A stretch of DNA of 16,839 nucleotides, from positions 1 through 16,839 of the forward strand of contig UQVF01000044.1 in the NCBI GenBank assembly GCA_900544365.1, read 5' to 3'. Of this stretch, positions 1-7,662 are shown piece by piece; position 1 is the first letter of the stretch; each line of letters begins with the position of its first letter. The translations under genes were made by a program, and so were the position numbers. The DNA is from an uncultured Veillonella sp. (GTDB taxonomy: Bacteria; Bacillota; Negativicutes; Veillonellales; Veillonellaceae). Under the pieces are notes generated by a model that was not told the DNA's origin, did no database searches, and was given only the letters and a program-made list of their open reading frames with translations.

Positions 1-53
1 ATGTTATCTGGATATAATAAAAATTTTCTTATATTTTCATATTTATTATTCAT
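1..53 (-). CDS. 5' end of a hypothetical protein, cut by the left edge
   Basis: Only the first 17 codons are present (MNNKYENIRKFLLYPDN), running off the window on the minus strand. The start is supported by a clear GAGGAG ribosome binding site 8 bases upstream of the ATG, at 62-67. It follows the 203-residue gene by about 75 bp in the same direction, so it is probably the next member of the immunity array. Too little is present to name a family. Inference: another small cytoplasmic protein, since the visible N-terminus is polar with no signal peptide. Confidence 0.6.
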   Translation of the reverse strand, partial: MNNKYENIRKFLLYPDN

Positions 54-127
54 AAAATCTTCTCCTCAAAATGTAAATATCTGAAAGTAACTATTTTTTA
101 TCTATCAAACATTACGTCAATCGTATT

Positions 128-739
128 TTAGTTTTTGATCTTTTTTATCATATCTAAATACAATTTCTTGCCACCATCATTATTAGCTAAATCATGTTTT
201 GTTTGTAAAAAAGAAATTACTTCTTTTTTGTATTCTTCAGGGACATTTTGGATATTTTGATTAATAATATGGACCAAATTTTGATGTGCAATTTTTTTTG
301 GTGTCATTTTTTGCATACTCATAAAGTATTTCCATTTATCAGGGTAATATTTAAAATGTTTTAAACGCGGTAAATAGATAGAAACATAGCCTGCAAGTCC
401 TTTTTTATAAGCATTTGATAAAATAAATTTATAAATTTCAGTGCTTTCTTCAAGTTGGTATCTTAGTATCATATTTCCCAAAATAGATATGATATTCAAT
501 AGTATTTTTTCATTATCTGAATAATTAAGTGCTATCTGTAAAAGTTCCTCAGCAAATTTGTCATCTTTAAAATACGGAGAATAGTATAATGACATTTCAT
601 CTCTAGGTGTTTTTTCAAATAACTTAAGAATATTAACTACTTCTATTTCCGTTTTCATTTTCCAGTTTTTAATCTCTACTTGAAGTAATCGAATATCATT
701 TATTTTTTTCTTGATCTTGAATGGAATATTTTCACTCAT
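128..739 (-). CDS. Hypothetical all-helical protein, candidate immunity protein
   Basis: I do not recognise this 203-residue protein. It is lysine-rich and appears entirely alpha-helical, with no signal peptide or membrane segment. Residues about 60-115 look like a pair of HEAT/ARM-type helical hairpins (LLQIALNYSDNEKILLNIIS followed by the region around GNMILRYQLEESTEIYKFI). The C-terminal third is polar and basic and ends MIKKIKN. The ATG is preceded by AGAGGG, rather close at about 4 bases. It lies 26 bp downstream of a SUKH-domain gene on the same strand. Its position inside a run of immunity-type genes is the only functional hint: it may neutralise a toxin or belong to a helical-repeat immunity family. 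That is inference from context only. Confidence 0.7.
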   Translation of the reverse strand: MSENIPFKIKKKINDIRLLQVEIKNWKMKTEIEVVNILKLFEKTPRDEMSLYYSPYFKDDKFAEELLQIALNYSDNEKILLNIISILGNMILRYQLEESTEIYKFILSNAYKKGLAGYVSIYLPRLKHFKYYPDKWKYFMSMQKMTPKKIAHQNLVHIINQNIQNVPEEYKKEVISFLQTKHDLANNDGGKKLYLDMIKKIKN

Positions 740-765
740 GACTCCCTCTTTTAATATTTTACATT

Positions 766-1287
766 TTATTCAAGCTCTTCCTCTGATATTAGCATTCCTA
801 TAAATTCTTCAAAATTATTTGCAAGTACTTGAATTTCATAATCATATTCTTGAAAACAAACAGATACTTTGGGTTCTCCATCTTTTCCACATTCACGATA
901 ATCTAAATAGATCATATCATGTCCACCAGATTCTGTATCTGCAATAATAATTCCTATATCTCGTGGATATTCCCATTCATTAAACCAAAATTCATTTCCA
1001 AATTTTCCAAATAAAGAGTTGTGCTTGTTACCCCCTATCCCAAAAAATCCAGCAAGCCCAATTGTGTTTACCTCATTTCTTTTAGCATATTCATTAAACC
1101 AGTATTCTTTTTTTGGAGCACCACCATTTTGTATTTTCATAAGTTGAATATAAGACTTAGGCAATTTGAACCCTAATTTATTTTCATAAAATGATATTAT
1201 TTCATCAGTTAATGGTTCTTCTACATAGTTTTCGGTATAGTATTCATGACTATTCCAAAAATCCTTAAAATCACTATTTTCAAACAT
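766..1287 (-). CDS. SMI1/KNR4 (SUKH-1) family protein, probable immunity protein
   Basis: This 173-residue soluble protein carries a SUKH domain over about residues 25-165. Family marks seen are the helix LGFKLPKSYIQLMKIQNGG (38-56), the glycine turn GIGG (83-86), IGIIIADTESGGHD (111-124) and the strand region MIYLDYRECGKDGEPKV (125-141). SUKH proteins are known as one of the largest superfamilies of immunity proteins for polymorphic toxins and bind many nuclease and deaminase toxins directly. The start ATG has AGAGGA 7 bases upstream. It is one of two SUKH genes here. The other, at 3,491-4,237, has a different architecture and little visible sequence similarity, so they are not recent duplicates. 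The family call is firm. The partner toxin cannot be told from sequence. Confidence 0.88.
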   Translation of the reverse strand: MFENSDFKDFWNSHEYYTENYVEEPLTDEIISFYENKLGFKLPKSYIQLMKIQNGGAPKKEYWFNEYAKRNEVNTIGLAGFFGIGGNKHNSLFGKFGNEFWFNEWEYPRDIGIIIADTESGGHDMIYLDYRECGKDGEPKVSVCFQEYDYEIQVLANNFEEFIGMLISEEELE

Positions 1288-1341
1288 TGTTAGTTCCTCT
1301 TCTCCATACTCTCTCTCTTTGTCTACTTAATAAATATATAC

Positions 1342-1935
1342 CTATCCGACAATAGTTGCTTCTTTGACGGTCAGATTTTCAAAATCCATGGTAATCAGTT
1401 TTTCAGCAGCTTTTGGGATACACATAAACCAAGTAGTCTCTCCCCAAGCATCCATTCTTGTAGCGGTAAAAAAATCCGTCTGAATTGGCACAGGGTTTCG
1501 AACATCAATATAACAGTCAGAGTATAGGTACACTAAATCCACCTCACTCTCCGGCAACCACTTGACGGGACGCATACGAGGCTTTCCATTTTTCAGTGTT
1601 TTTTCTCTGGGGTTCTCAAACCACTCCAATTCCTTGATTTTTAAACCAGAGAAAGTTTCAGCTAAGCACTGGGCAATTTCCCTACGGGCAAATATCCCAC
1701 AATTAAGACGCTCACTCCCCATCAACCAAGTCATAATAAAATCTCCAACTTTGCAACCGGGAGCGGGCGATCCGTAGATACTTTCATTCGCCCACATAAC
1801 CTCCATCATTTCGCACTGCTCTGGTCTGGGGCAGGGCTTCTTGTTACCATAGCGGTACATAATATTCACGTAGCCATAATCATCACTTTTTCGGTCATGT
1901 CCATGTGCTTCAACCGTATAACCACTTACTGACAT
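1342..1935 (-). CDS. Hypothetical protein of higher G+C, possible immunity protein
   Basis: I do not recognise this protein. The frame is open to 1,956, but the ATG at 1,935 (MSVSGYTVEAHGHDR) has a strong GGAGG 8 bases upstream, so the product is 197 residues. It is soluble, with five cysteines, many tryptophans and aromatic residues, and a basic proline-containing stretch NGKPRMRPVKWLP near residue 120. No signal peptide or membrane helix is seen. Base composition stands out: hand counts give 27/60 G+C at 1,561-1,620 and 32/60 at 1,801-1,860, against 22/60 at 2,161-2,220 in the neighbouring gene. This suggests separate acquisition. Its place between DUF1877 and SUKH genes suggests immunity or effector-related function, by context only. 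Confidence 0.75.
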   Translation of the reverse strand: MSVSGYTVEAHGHDRKSDDYGYVNIMYRYGNKKPCPRPEQCEMMEVMWANESIYGSPAPGCKVGDFIMTWLMGSERLNCGIFARREIAQCLAETFSGLKIKELEWFENPREKTLKNGKPRMRPVKWLPESEVDLVYLYSDCYIDVRNPVPIQTDFFTATRMDAWGETTWFMCIPKAAEKLITMDFENLTVKEATIVG

Positions 1936-1974
1936 GGTTGTTTCCTCCCTACACAAATTTTTCTAAATGTACAG

Positions 1975-2466
1975 TTAATAGATTGACACTAATACGGCTC
2001 TTTCTTGCTCTGCCATTTTCTCATAAAATTTTTTCAAACTTTCAAATGAGGTTCTTAAATCATCTTTAATTTCATCTGCTTCATCTTCGTATTCCCAAAT
2101 ATTAGGGTAAATATCGTTTTGGTGAAACGCATGCATATCAAATTTATCAATATATGTTTCAAAATCAAGCTCTTGCAATGCCTTTGCAATTTCTTTCACT
2201 CTATCAGTTTTCGTTCCAGATATAAATTCTTCAATTTCTTCCCCAGAAATATTGAACTGGCCTACAATCGCTTCGCTGATTAAATTATCTTTAATCGGTT
2301 CGCCGGCAGATTTTCCTGTCAACAAAAAATGAAGTGCGTCCCACATTTTATCTATATCACATATTTCTAAGTTCTCATTATCCTGTGCTTCTTCCACATC
2401 ATCAAGGCACATAAATTTTTCTAATTCAAGATCAGTAGTTGACTGATAATTTGCAATCAATCCCAT
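1975..2466 (-). CDS. DUF1877 (YfbM-like) family protein
   Basis: This 163-residue acidic protein matches the DUF1877 family, whose E. coli member is YfbM. Recognisable marks are the N-terminal MGLIANYQSTTD, the family signature DIDKMWDALHFLLTG (37-51), a helix around EAIVGQFNIS, and NDIYPNIWEYEDE near residue 117. The length is close to that of YfbM (about 167). The biochemical role of the family is not established. Members often occur in immunity-type gene clusters, which fits here. The ATG has GGAGG 9 bases upstream. It follows the 69-residue orphan by 18 bp and precedes the higher-G+C gene by about 40 bp, so co-transcription is likely. Confidence 0.88.
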   Translation of the reverse strand: MGLIANYQSTTDLELEKFMCLDDVEEAQDNENLEICDIDKMWDALHFLLTGKSAGEPIKDNLISEAIVGQFNISGEEIEEFISGTKTDRVKEIAKALQELDFETYIDKFDMHAFHQNDIYPNIWEYEDEADEIKDDLRTSFESLKKFYEKMAEQERAVLVSIY

Positions 2467-2484
2467 TTATTTTTCCTCCATATT

Positions 2485-2694
2485 TTACTGTACTGTTCTG
2501 TACTTCCGCCCCCACTGTGGGTTAGATTTTTCAGATTGTCGTTGACTGGCTCGGCAGACTTTTGTAGTTCCCTTATCATATATCCAGTCTATATTTTCTA
2601 ATGCTCTAACTTTGTTTGACAAAATTTCCTTAAATTCACTAATCTTTTGAAAAAAATATTTACATGCCACCTCAAAAATATCTAAATTTTCCAT
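2485..2694 (-). CDS. Small 69-residue orphan, possibly a truncated or fused remnant
   Basis: A short open frame with a plausible AAGGA site about 10 bases upstream of its ATG. The first 45 or so residues (MENLDIFEVACKYFFQKISE and on to IDWIYDKGT) look like normal helical protein in A+T-rich DNA. The last 25 (SQRQSEKSNPQWGRKYRTVQ) are basic, of a different character, and encoded by DNA that is about half G+C (34 of 70 bases at 2,501-2,570). The tail includes a small palindrome, CCCAC-T-GTGGG at 2,511-2,521. I do not recognise the protein. Likely explanations are a genuine small protein, or the N-terminus of a broken gene running into a foreign repeat-like segment at a recombination junction. 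The second fits the sharp composition change better. Confidence 0.4.
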   Translation of the reverse strand: MENLDIFEVACKYFFQKISEFKEILSNKVRALENIDWIYDKGTTKVCRASQRQSEKSNPQWGRKYRTVQ

Positions 2695-2723
2695 ACAAAC
2701 TATATCCTTTGCAAATCATGATT

Positions 2724-3470
2724 TCACAAACGTGGATTATTTATCCACTCATAGGCCTCTTCCTCAGAAATCTTTTTATTCAATCTATAAAAATACTTTC
2801 CATCAGTTGAAATCTGTCTCTTATCATCAATGACCCGCCAGTTCTCTGGCGAAGCCCCCGGCAAAAGATTTTTCCCATAATAGACATTGCTTTTGTCCCA
2901 ACCAAAATATCCATCCTTATTAGACACAAAACTTTCAGGATCAACTTTCTTTAAAATTTTAATCTTACCTTCATAGTTTTCGTAATAAACCTGCTTGCTG
3001 TCTTTCGCAAAGCCATAAGGAATATGAAGAATTTCAGTATATTCCTTGCCATCAGTCAATGTAATTTTAATTTCAGATAGCCAAAAACCATCGTCGCACA
3101 CATCAAAAGTTTTAGGATCTGCTGGTTCAAAACGGCCAGATATAGTCCATACAGTCTTTCCATCAAAAGCATAGCTATAGTTCAAGGCTTTAAATGTCTC
3201 ATTGTTAGCACCGCGTAGTTTGGTATCATATAGATAACAAGATTTACTATCTTTTGCAAATGTGCCATTAAACACTTGAAAATGTTCTACATCTTTAGAG
3301 ACAAGTCTATGCCTCCAGTACACTGTTTTTCCATCAGACCAATAATGCAAAATAGCCTTTTCCTCTTGATCATAAAACCTATGGTCCTTGTTAATATCAA
3401 CGAGTGTATCAAAGTCTACATCAATGATTTTAACTGGTTTAGATTTAGACCCTGCTCTTACGATTTCCAT
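2724..3470 (-). CDS. DKNYY-repeat family protein
   Basis: A 248-residue protein built of repeated beta-rich units of the DKNYY type. Each unit has a form like 'F-AKD-K-VYY... G.-P-TF'. Copies are visible at FAKDSKSCYLYDTKLRGANN (71-90), FDGKTVWTI with ADPKTFDV (102-124), FAKDSKQVYYENYEG (154-168) with VDPESFVSNKDGYFGWDKSNVYYGK (176-200), and STDGKYFYRLNKKIS (221-235). The family is of unknown function and is found in lipoproteins and in immunity-type clusters. Here there is no signal peptide or lipobox, so it should be cytoplasmic. An ATG exists at 3,482, but the one at 3,470 has GGAGG five bases upstream and is preferred. It starts 20 bp after the upstream SUKH gene, which indicates an operon. 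Confidence 0.85.
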   Translation of the reverse strand: MEIVRAGSKSKPVKIIDVDFDTLVDINKDHRFYDQEEKAILHYWSDGKTVYWRHRLVSKDVEHFQVFNGTFAKDSKSCYLYDTKLRGANNETFKALNYSYAFDGKTVWTISGRFEPADPKTFDVCDDGFWLSEIKITLTDGKEYTEILHIPYGFAKDSKQVYYENYEGKIKILKKVDPESFVSNKDGYFGWDKSNVYYGKNLLPGASPENWRVIDDKRQISTDGKYFYRLNKKISEEEAYEWINNPRL

Positions 3471-3490
3471 AAATTCCTCCATATTTGTCT

Positions 3491-4237
3491 TTACCTGCTC
3501 AGATACCTAGATAGTTTCTTCTCAAGAAATTCATTCATATCATTGCAAAGCTTCTTTACTTTATTCTGTTCATGGGCATAGTACCAAATTGTTTCTTCAT
3601 CATGACAAAGCAATAGCTGATCTCCGTCTGCCTCTTTCCAAAACTCTCCAAGAACCAAATATTGCTTCTCTTTTATTTCCATTGAAAACATTTCGTTTAG
3701 CACAACTTTTATGCCAGTTGAAAGATCAATGCCGCTTGTGATTAAGAAAAACCTTTGTACTTGTTCAGGAAAGGCAAAACTTAATTTTTCTTCTGCTTTC
3801 CGAATTTCCTCTTGTGTAGCACCTTGTTTTATAACGTCATTTTCATCAAGAGATTTCACTAAAGCATTTGTAAACTTTGGATAATGCTCAAACAAATTTG
3901 GATGCTCTTCTTTAACCTTCTTTTTCTTTTCTTGCTCTCTTTTTTTCTTATCCTTACAATAGACATCCAGCTCCTCTAAATATTTCTCTTGATACAGATT
4001 GCTTTTAGAAAAAGGTAGCCCTTTCCTCTCCAGTATGGCTATGGCTCCTTTTTGGCTTGTTAAAATCGGCACCCAGAGGAAATCATGGTCTTTTGGCTTA
4101 AGTCTTAAAAATTCTCCCCTATTTAAAACCCTCTCTAATTCATGTTCGTGTTTTAGCCACCAATTTTGATAGCTTTCAGGGGTTTCCCTACCCTCTACCA
4201 AGGAAAGTAGCTTCTCATTTATAGTTTCCATCATCAT
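3491..4237 (-). CDS. SMI1/KNR4 (SUKH) domain protein with an extra N-terminal region
   Basis: A 248-residue soluble protein. Residues 1-90 form a separate N-terminal domain rich in tryptophan and charge (NWWLKHEHELERVLNR). This is followed by a highly basic and acidic linker, KKKREQEKKKKVKEEH (97-112). The C-terminal part, about 139-243, is a SUKH domain: GATQEEIRKAEEKLSFAFPE, then QRFFLITSGIDL, LVLGEFWKEADGDQLLL, and DETIWYY-like and NEFLEKKLS elements. SUKH domains are known immunity modules. The N-terminal part is unrecognised and could fix the partner or location. Translation starts at one of three consecutive ATGs (4,229-4,237). The GAGGGG site best fits the second or third. Gene order and 20 bp spacing place it in one transcript with the DKNYY gene. 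Confidence 0.82.
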   Translation of the reverse strand: MMMETINEKLLSLVEGRETPESYQNWWLKHEHELERVLNRGEFLRLKPKDHDFLWVPILTSQKGAIAILERKGLPFSKSNLYQEKYLEELDVYCKDKKKREQEKKKKVKEEHPNLFEHYPKFTNALVKSLDENDVIKQGATQEEIRKAEEKLSFAFPEQVQRFFLITSGIDLSTGIKVVLNEMFSMEIKEKQYLVLGEFWKEADGDQLLLCHDEETIWYYAHEQNKVKKLCNDMNEFLEKKLSRYLSR

Positions 4238-4292
4238 ATCCCCTCACAAATTCAAATTTGTTTCCATCTACCAATCAACTGGAATTATCACT

Positions 4293-4559
4293 TTAGTACT
4301 TAGGTAAATAAAATCCCCATACATTATTACTAAATTCACCAGCAACAAATTTATGAAGTTCATCATTAATATACACAACATAAATAGGAAACCTAAAACT
4401 CTGATGATATAGTGGATCCGTTACTGATACGTATTCCCCTGTTTCATGCCAGTCATATTCAAAAATATTTGTATCAAACAGAATTGCATTCCCTTCCAGG
4501 CCTGTAATTTCATATTGCCATGTCATTTGTTTGCATTTTTTCAATTTTAATACCCCCAC
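4293..4559 (-). CDS. Hypothetical 83-88 residue protein, possible immunity protein
   Basis: I do not recognise the family. The protein is small, soluble and beta-rich. It has TWQYEITGLEGNAILFDTNI near the start and ends with the conserved-looking segment FVAGEFSNNVWGFYLPKY. That ending is typical of small single-domain proteins in immunity-type clusters, an impression from memory. The start is uncertain. The longest form begins with GTG at 4,559 and lacks a good ribosome site. A TTG at 4,544 has GGGGG about 8 bases upstream, and an internal ATG lies near 4,526 without a site. A decayed reading frame ends at 4,547, which favours the TTG start. The downstream SUKH gene begins 55 bp later. Confidence 0.6.
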   Translation of the reverse strand: MGVLKLKKCKQMTWQYEITGLEGNAILFDTNIFEYDWHETGEYVSVTDPLYHQSFRFPIYVVYINDELHKFVAGEFSNNVWGFYLPKY

Positions 4560-4659
4560 TCAAGCTCAACTTTGATCCTATACTCTCTATTTACTAACGC
4601 ATCAGTTCAAGCCAATTAAGAAAAATCATGCTTGCACTCTGTGGTTTCCGATTTATCAT
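4547..4659 (-). pseudogene. Possible frameshifted gene remnant
   Basis: The 135-bp gap between two genes holds two short protein-like frames that join by a single frameshift near 4,605. The first is open from an ATG at 4,659 and reads MINRKPQSASMIFLNWLEL before stopping at 4,594. The second continues DALVNREYRIKVELEWGY to a stop at 4,547. Joined, they look like the C-terminal 35-40 residues of a real protein. Nothing of an N-terminal part remains and I cannot name the family. This is an inference from the protein-like look of the two frames, so confidence is low. Confidence 0.25.
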
Positions 4660-4694
4660 TCAGGAAATTAAATAAGAAATGCTTATTAACATAA

Positions 4695-5114
4695 CTACTC
4701 TATCCTAGTGCCATCCGGTAATATAATATCTCCTTTTTCTCCACTCACATCAAAAAATCCCACATTATGTTTTTTAGCTAAATCTCGCATAACTTCATAC
4801 GCTTTGTCTGCTACAGACCAAGGAAAAGCTACATAAATTACATCATATCCTATACAGTAATCAGCCATACGCATTTCCAATTTTTCAGCTTCATCATCAT
4901 CAAGATTGTCAAAATTAGGTGCATATTCTCCATTCATAGGTGGAAAATTTTCTTTCATTTCCATAAACCAATTTTGCAAATCAGAAGAAGATACCCCTAT
5001 CGTTTCATAATCATGCTCTTCTTCCCATTCTGTTTGCTTATCATACCAAACCATAAATTGTTTTTTTGTATTAGGTGCTTTTGTTTTTTCAAAAACCATT
5101 AAATCATAACTCAT
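4695..5114 (-). CDS. Conserved hypothetical protein of the MSYDLMVF type
   Basis: The frame is open to 5,165, but the ATG at 5,114 has a textbook AGGAGGAA site six bases upstream, giving a 139-residue protein. I recognise it as a widespread bacterial family of about 140 residues that begins MSYDLMVF and contains FMVWYDKQTEWEEEHDY (about 20-36), a WFMEMKENFPPMNGEYAP segment, DYCIGYDVIYVAFPWS, and AKKHNVGFFDVSG near the end. I know no assigned function. It is soluble and acidic, with no signal peptide. Members are often found next to immunity-type genes, as here. It follows the Imm17 gene by about 115 bp, a gap with no gene that I can support. Confidence 0.8.
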   Translation of the reverse strand: MSYDLMVFEKTKAPNTKKQFMVWYDKQTEWEEEHDYETIGVSSSDLQNWFMEMKENFPPMNGEYAPNFDNLDDDEAEKLEMRMADYCIGYDVIYVAFPWSVADKAYEVMRDLAKKHNVGFFDVSGEKGDIILPDGTRIE

Positions 5115-5229
5115 ACTTAGTTCCTCCTGTTTCTCAATTTGATACTTTTCCTTCTCGGTATGCATGTAAACTACAGGGTATATTGCTTTTTCTATTTCTT
5201 TTTAATTCCACACTCATAACCCTATACAT

Positions 5230-5469
5230 CTACCCAAGTACCAAAAATACAAGACCACAAATAGCTAATACTAGCCCACAGATTCCAGTAAAGACTCTAT
5301 AACCTTTTTCTCCCCACACTTCAAAAATAAAAGCATGACGAGCCTTATCACCAACGGTTGCGCTAGAAACCCATTTCCAATCTAAAATAGCCCCTATCAA
5401 GATCAAAAGCCCTCCGGCTATTAGCACATACTCAAAATGCAATCTTAAAAATTCAAATATACTTTCCAT
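5230..5469 (-). CDS. Imm17 family membrane immunity protein
   Basis: A 79-residue integral membrane protein with two predicted helices, about residues 14-30 (YVLIAGGLLILIGAIL) and 59-79 (VFTGICGLVLAICGLVFLVL). A short loop between them carries the family marks DWKWV (30-34) and GDKARHAFIFEVWGEKGYR (40-58). This is the Imm17 pattern, predicted as an immunity family for polymorphic toxins. Being in the membrane, it may act against a pore-forming or membrane-delivered toxin, which is inference. The ribosome site is weak (AAAGAA). It begins 27 bp after the SUFU-domain gene on the same strand. A related broken copy lies upstream at 7,663-7,785. Confidence 0.85.
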   Translation of the reverse strand: MESIFEFLRLHFEYVLIAGGLLILIGAILDWKWVSSATVGDKARHAFIFEVWGEKGYRVFTGICGLVLAICGLVFLVLG

Positions 5470-5496
5470 ACGATATGTTCTTTCTCATCTAAAATT

Positions 5497-6195
5497 CTAA
5501 AGATACGATTTTTTACTATTCAAATCTGTTACAAAATACGGATTATCTTGCTTAATCAATTCGTATAGTCTCAATGCATTATCACTATCTTCTTTTAGCT
5601 TTTGTAAATCATTTTCCGTTATTCCAACCATTTGTAAAAAATCTGTTTTTCCGTAAACCGTATCTATTGTGTTTAACTCAGTATCATTCACAATGAACAG
5701 AGCGGTAAGTTTTGATTCTTTATCCTTACAAATCGAACTACCTTTACCTTGTATATATTGATAGGGTTCAAAAAATCTTTCAGATGAATAAGTGTATCTA
5801 GCCAAGTTACCTAACATATCCATAGCCCACATACAATCATCATTATCAGCTTTAAGTTTGATTGTCATCTCATAGCCCCACTTGTTCCATTCGCCACCAA
5901 ATGCTTCCTCATTCCCATAAAGTTCTGTCATACCAAATGTGACAATGTGTTTATATCCGTTAGAAGAATCATATATTGAATATCCATCTAAATATTCATC
6001 ACCACCAAAAATCGCTCTACTTGTAATGAGTGTGCCAAAGTGCGCAGGTTCTTGATCTTTGTAAATGACTTTTAACGCTCCTTCGATTGCTTCCCAACCG
6101 GGTGCATAGTCTTCATCTTCTCTTACTCTTTTAATAAATTCTTCTTTTGTTATTTTTTTATCACCTTTATTTCTTAGCTTGTCAAATAATCCCAT
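5497..6195 (-). CDS. SUFU (suppressor of fused) domain protein, probable immunity protein
   Basis: A 232-residue soluble protein with a bacterial SUFU-like domain over about residues 30-217. Marks are PGWEAIEGALKVIYKDQEPA (32-51), HFGTLITSRAIFGGDEYLDG (52-71), YSIYDSSNGYKHIVTFGMTE (72-91), KWGYEMTIKL (105-114), and the region around FFEPYQYIQGKGSSI (141-155). In animals SUFU controls Hedgehog signalling. In bacteria the fold is a known predicted immunity family for polymorphic toxins. A lysine-rich N-terminal tail (MGLFDKLRNKGDKKITKEEF) precedes the domain. The ATG has AGGAG 8 bases upstream. It starts 11 bp after the preceding DUF695 gene, so the two are surely co-transcribed. Confidence 0.88.
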   Translation of the reverse strand: MGLFDKLRNKGDKKITKEEFIKRVREDEDYAPGWEAIEGALKVIYKDQEPAHFGTLITSRAIFGGDEYLDGYSIYDSSNGYKHIVTFGMTELYGNEEAFGGEWNKWGYEMTIKLKADNDDCMWAMDMLGNLARYTYSSERFFEPYQYIQGKGSSICKDKESKLTALFIVNDTELNTIDTVYGKTDFLQMVGITENDLQKLKEDSDNALRLYELIKQDNPYFVTDLNSKKSYL

Positions 6196-6206
6196 AATTC
6201 ATACTC

Positions 6207-7640
6207 CTATTCTTTCACTGTAACACAGCCCCAGCCGTCATATTCACCATCTAATTCTTCAGCTGTTTCCATCAGATACCAAGTTACTCTATTAGTATCT
6301 TTAAAGTCATCTTCTCTACCCACAACAAGTTGGTATGGATACTCGTTAGTCTCGTCTACAACCTCATCTGCACGTTCATCAATTCGTCTAAATCCTTCAG
6401 TTTCCACTTTCTCCAAAAATTCTTTTCTTTTTTCTTTGGTCTTAAAGTAAAGGCAATGCTCCAAAACTCTAGGCACCATAGTATCGCCATCCATTTGTAT
6501 TTGGTAAATCAGTTTATTATTCAAAATACCTTGATAGTTATATTTATCAGGATAAAGAGCATTAAAATAAGTCTCCCACTCTTCGTCTTCAACCACCCAA
6601 AACTGATATTCATAATCCGGGAATTGTTCTTTTAAGGCAACTGCAAATGATTCTTCATAACCTTTTTCATCTTCTACATAAGCAAAAACGCTAAGTCTCT
6701 TGTCCCATCTTAAGAAACCTGCCAATATGCCTTCTTTTTCTTTGATGATGCTTTCAAGCAAATCTTCGATTTTGTATAAAGTTTCCTCTTCTTCCTTAGT
6801 TGGAAGACCATTTTCATCAGGATTTTTTAGCATGACAGAGAGTTGTATTCTTTTTGTATATTTCACCTGTGGGTCAAACTCAAGCAGAGCTAAGCCTAAA
6901 TTCAGTCTAACACTTGCCAGTTGTTCATCAAACCATCTACAAAGATATACTCCCCAATCCTCTATGATTTCTCCATCATCCTCATTTCCTACTAAAATTT
7001 CATCTAAAAGTTCGTCTATATAGTCATCATTTAAATCATATTTTTCTTGAACCTTTGTTATCTTTTCAACGATCATTTCCCATTCTTCTTCGGTTTTACC
7101 ATTATAATCATCAGCATTTTCTATACCATGCTCTTTCAGAATTACTTCAAATTCTTCTTTTACCACACCCTCTATTTCAGCATATTTTTCGCGGATTTTC
7201 TTTCTTTTTTCAATTTCCTCTTGGCACTCTTTTACGACTTCCAGTGCATTTTTATCTTCCGGGTCTAACTCTGCCCAACGCTGTGCATAGGGAATTGCTT
7301 TTTCTTCTTGGTGAAATAAATATTGATAGCCATATGCCATACGCATATTCCATTCTGCCTTGTTTTGACCTTCTTTTCTAACAGACTCAAGGATATCTAA
7401 TGAATTTAATAAAACTCCATATCCTCTGTTGTATTCTGTTCCCTTGTCATCATCCCCTACAATAGCAAAATTTTGTAATGCACGAGCAAGCTGATAAGAG
7501 ATTTCATAATCTCTTTCTTCAGCCGGAATACTCTCTAAGGCATTGATACATTCTGTATGTTTATCTTTCTCTGTAAGTTCCTCAATTTTTGCAAAAAATT
7601 CTTCTCTATTTTCTTTGTTATAAATAAGTTCAGTTTTCAT
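6207..7640 (-). CDS. TPR-like / DUF695 / RraB-like three-part protein
   Basis: A 477-residue very acidic cytoplasmic protein. The frame is open to 7,682, but the ATG at 7,640 (MKTELIYNKENREEF) has AAGGAG 8 bases upstream. Residues about 20-145 form a TPR-like helical region (LARALQNFAI, MAYGYQYLFHQEEKAIPYAQ, WAELDPEDKNALEVV). Residues 145-225 are a charged helical linker. About 228-363 match DUF695 (VRLNLGLALLEFDPQVKY, LSVMLKNPDENGLP, FPDYEYQFWVVEDEEW). The C-terminus, about 390-473, resembles the RraB family (LYFKTKEKRKEFLEKVETEG, PYQLVVGREDDF). RraB inhibits RNase E in E. coli. Here the domain may bind a toxin RNase, which is inference. The upstream DUF4261 protein has the same TPR-like front end. 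Confidence 0.8.
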   Translation of the reverse strand: MKTELIYNKENREEFFAKIEELTEKDKHTECINALESIPAEERDYEISYQLARALQNFAIVGDDDKGTEYNRGYGVLLNSLDILESVRKEGQNKAEWNMRMAYGYQYLFHQEEKAIPYAQRWAELDPEDKNALEVVKECQEEIEKRKKIREKYAEIEGVVKEEFEVILKEHGIENADDYNGKTEEEWEMIVEKITKVQEKYDLNDDYIDELLDEILVGNEDDGEIIEDWGVYLCRWFDEQLASVRLNLGLALLEFDPQVKYTKRIQLSVMLKNPDENGLPTKEEEETLYKIEDLLESIIKEKEGILAGFLRWDKRLSVFAYVEDEKGYEESFAVALKEQFPDYEYQFWVVEDEEWETYFNALYPDKYNYQGILNNKLIYQIQMDGDTMVPRVLEHCLYFKTKEKRKEFLEKVETEGFRRIDERADEVVDETNEYPYQLVVGREDDFKDTNRVTWYLMETAEELDGEYDGWGCVTVKE

Positions 7641-7662
7641 GGTAAATTTCTCCTTATCTCTT

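Noticed and set aside
4250..4350. Alternative frame at the end of the 88-residue gene ending KVIIPVDW
   Set aside because: It looks protein-like, but the main frame's own ending (AGEFSNNVWGFYLPKY) is more convincing, so a frameshift is not needed.
4672..4688. Small inverted repeat AATAAG-AAATG-CTTATT
   Set aside because: Six A/T pairs without a T tract are expected by chance in DNA of this composition.
5115..5229. Gap between the Imm17 and MSYDLM genes, with a 27-codon frame
   Set aside because: The short frame has no convincing ribosome site and no recognisable peptide. I see no gene or remnant there.
7047..7381. Overlapping plus-strand frames coding for phenylalanine-rich hydrophobic peptides
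   Set aside because: These are reverse complements of the lysine/glutamate-rich DUF695 gene. The apparent membrane segments are an artefact of antisense reading.
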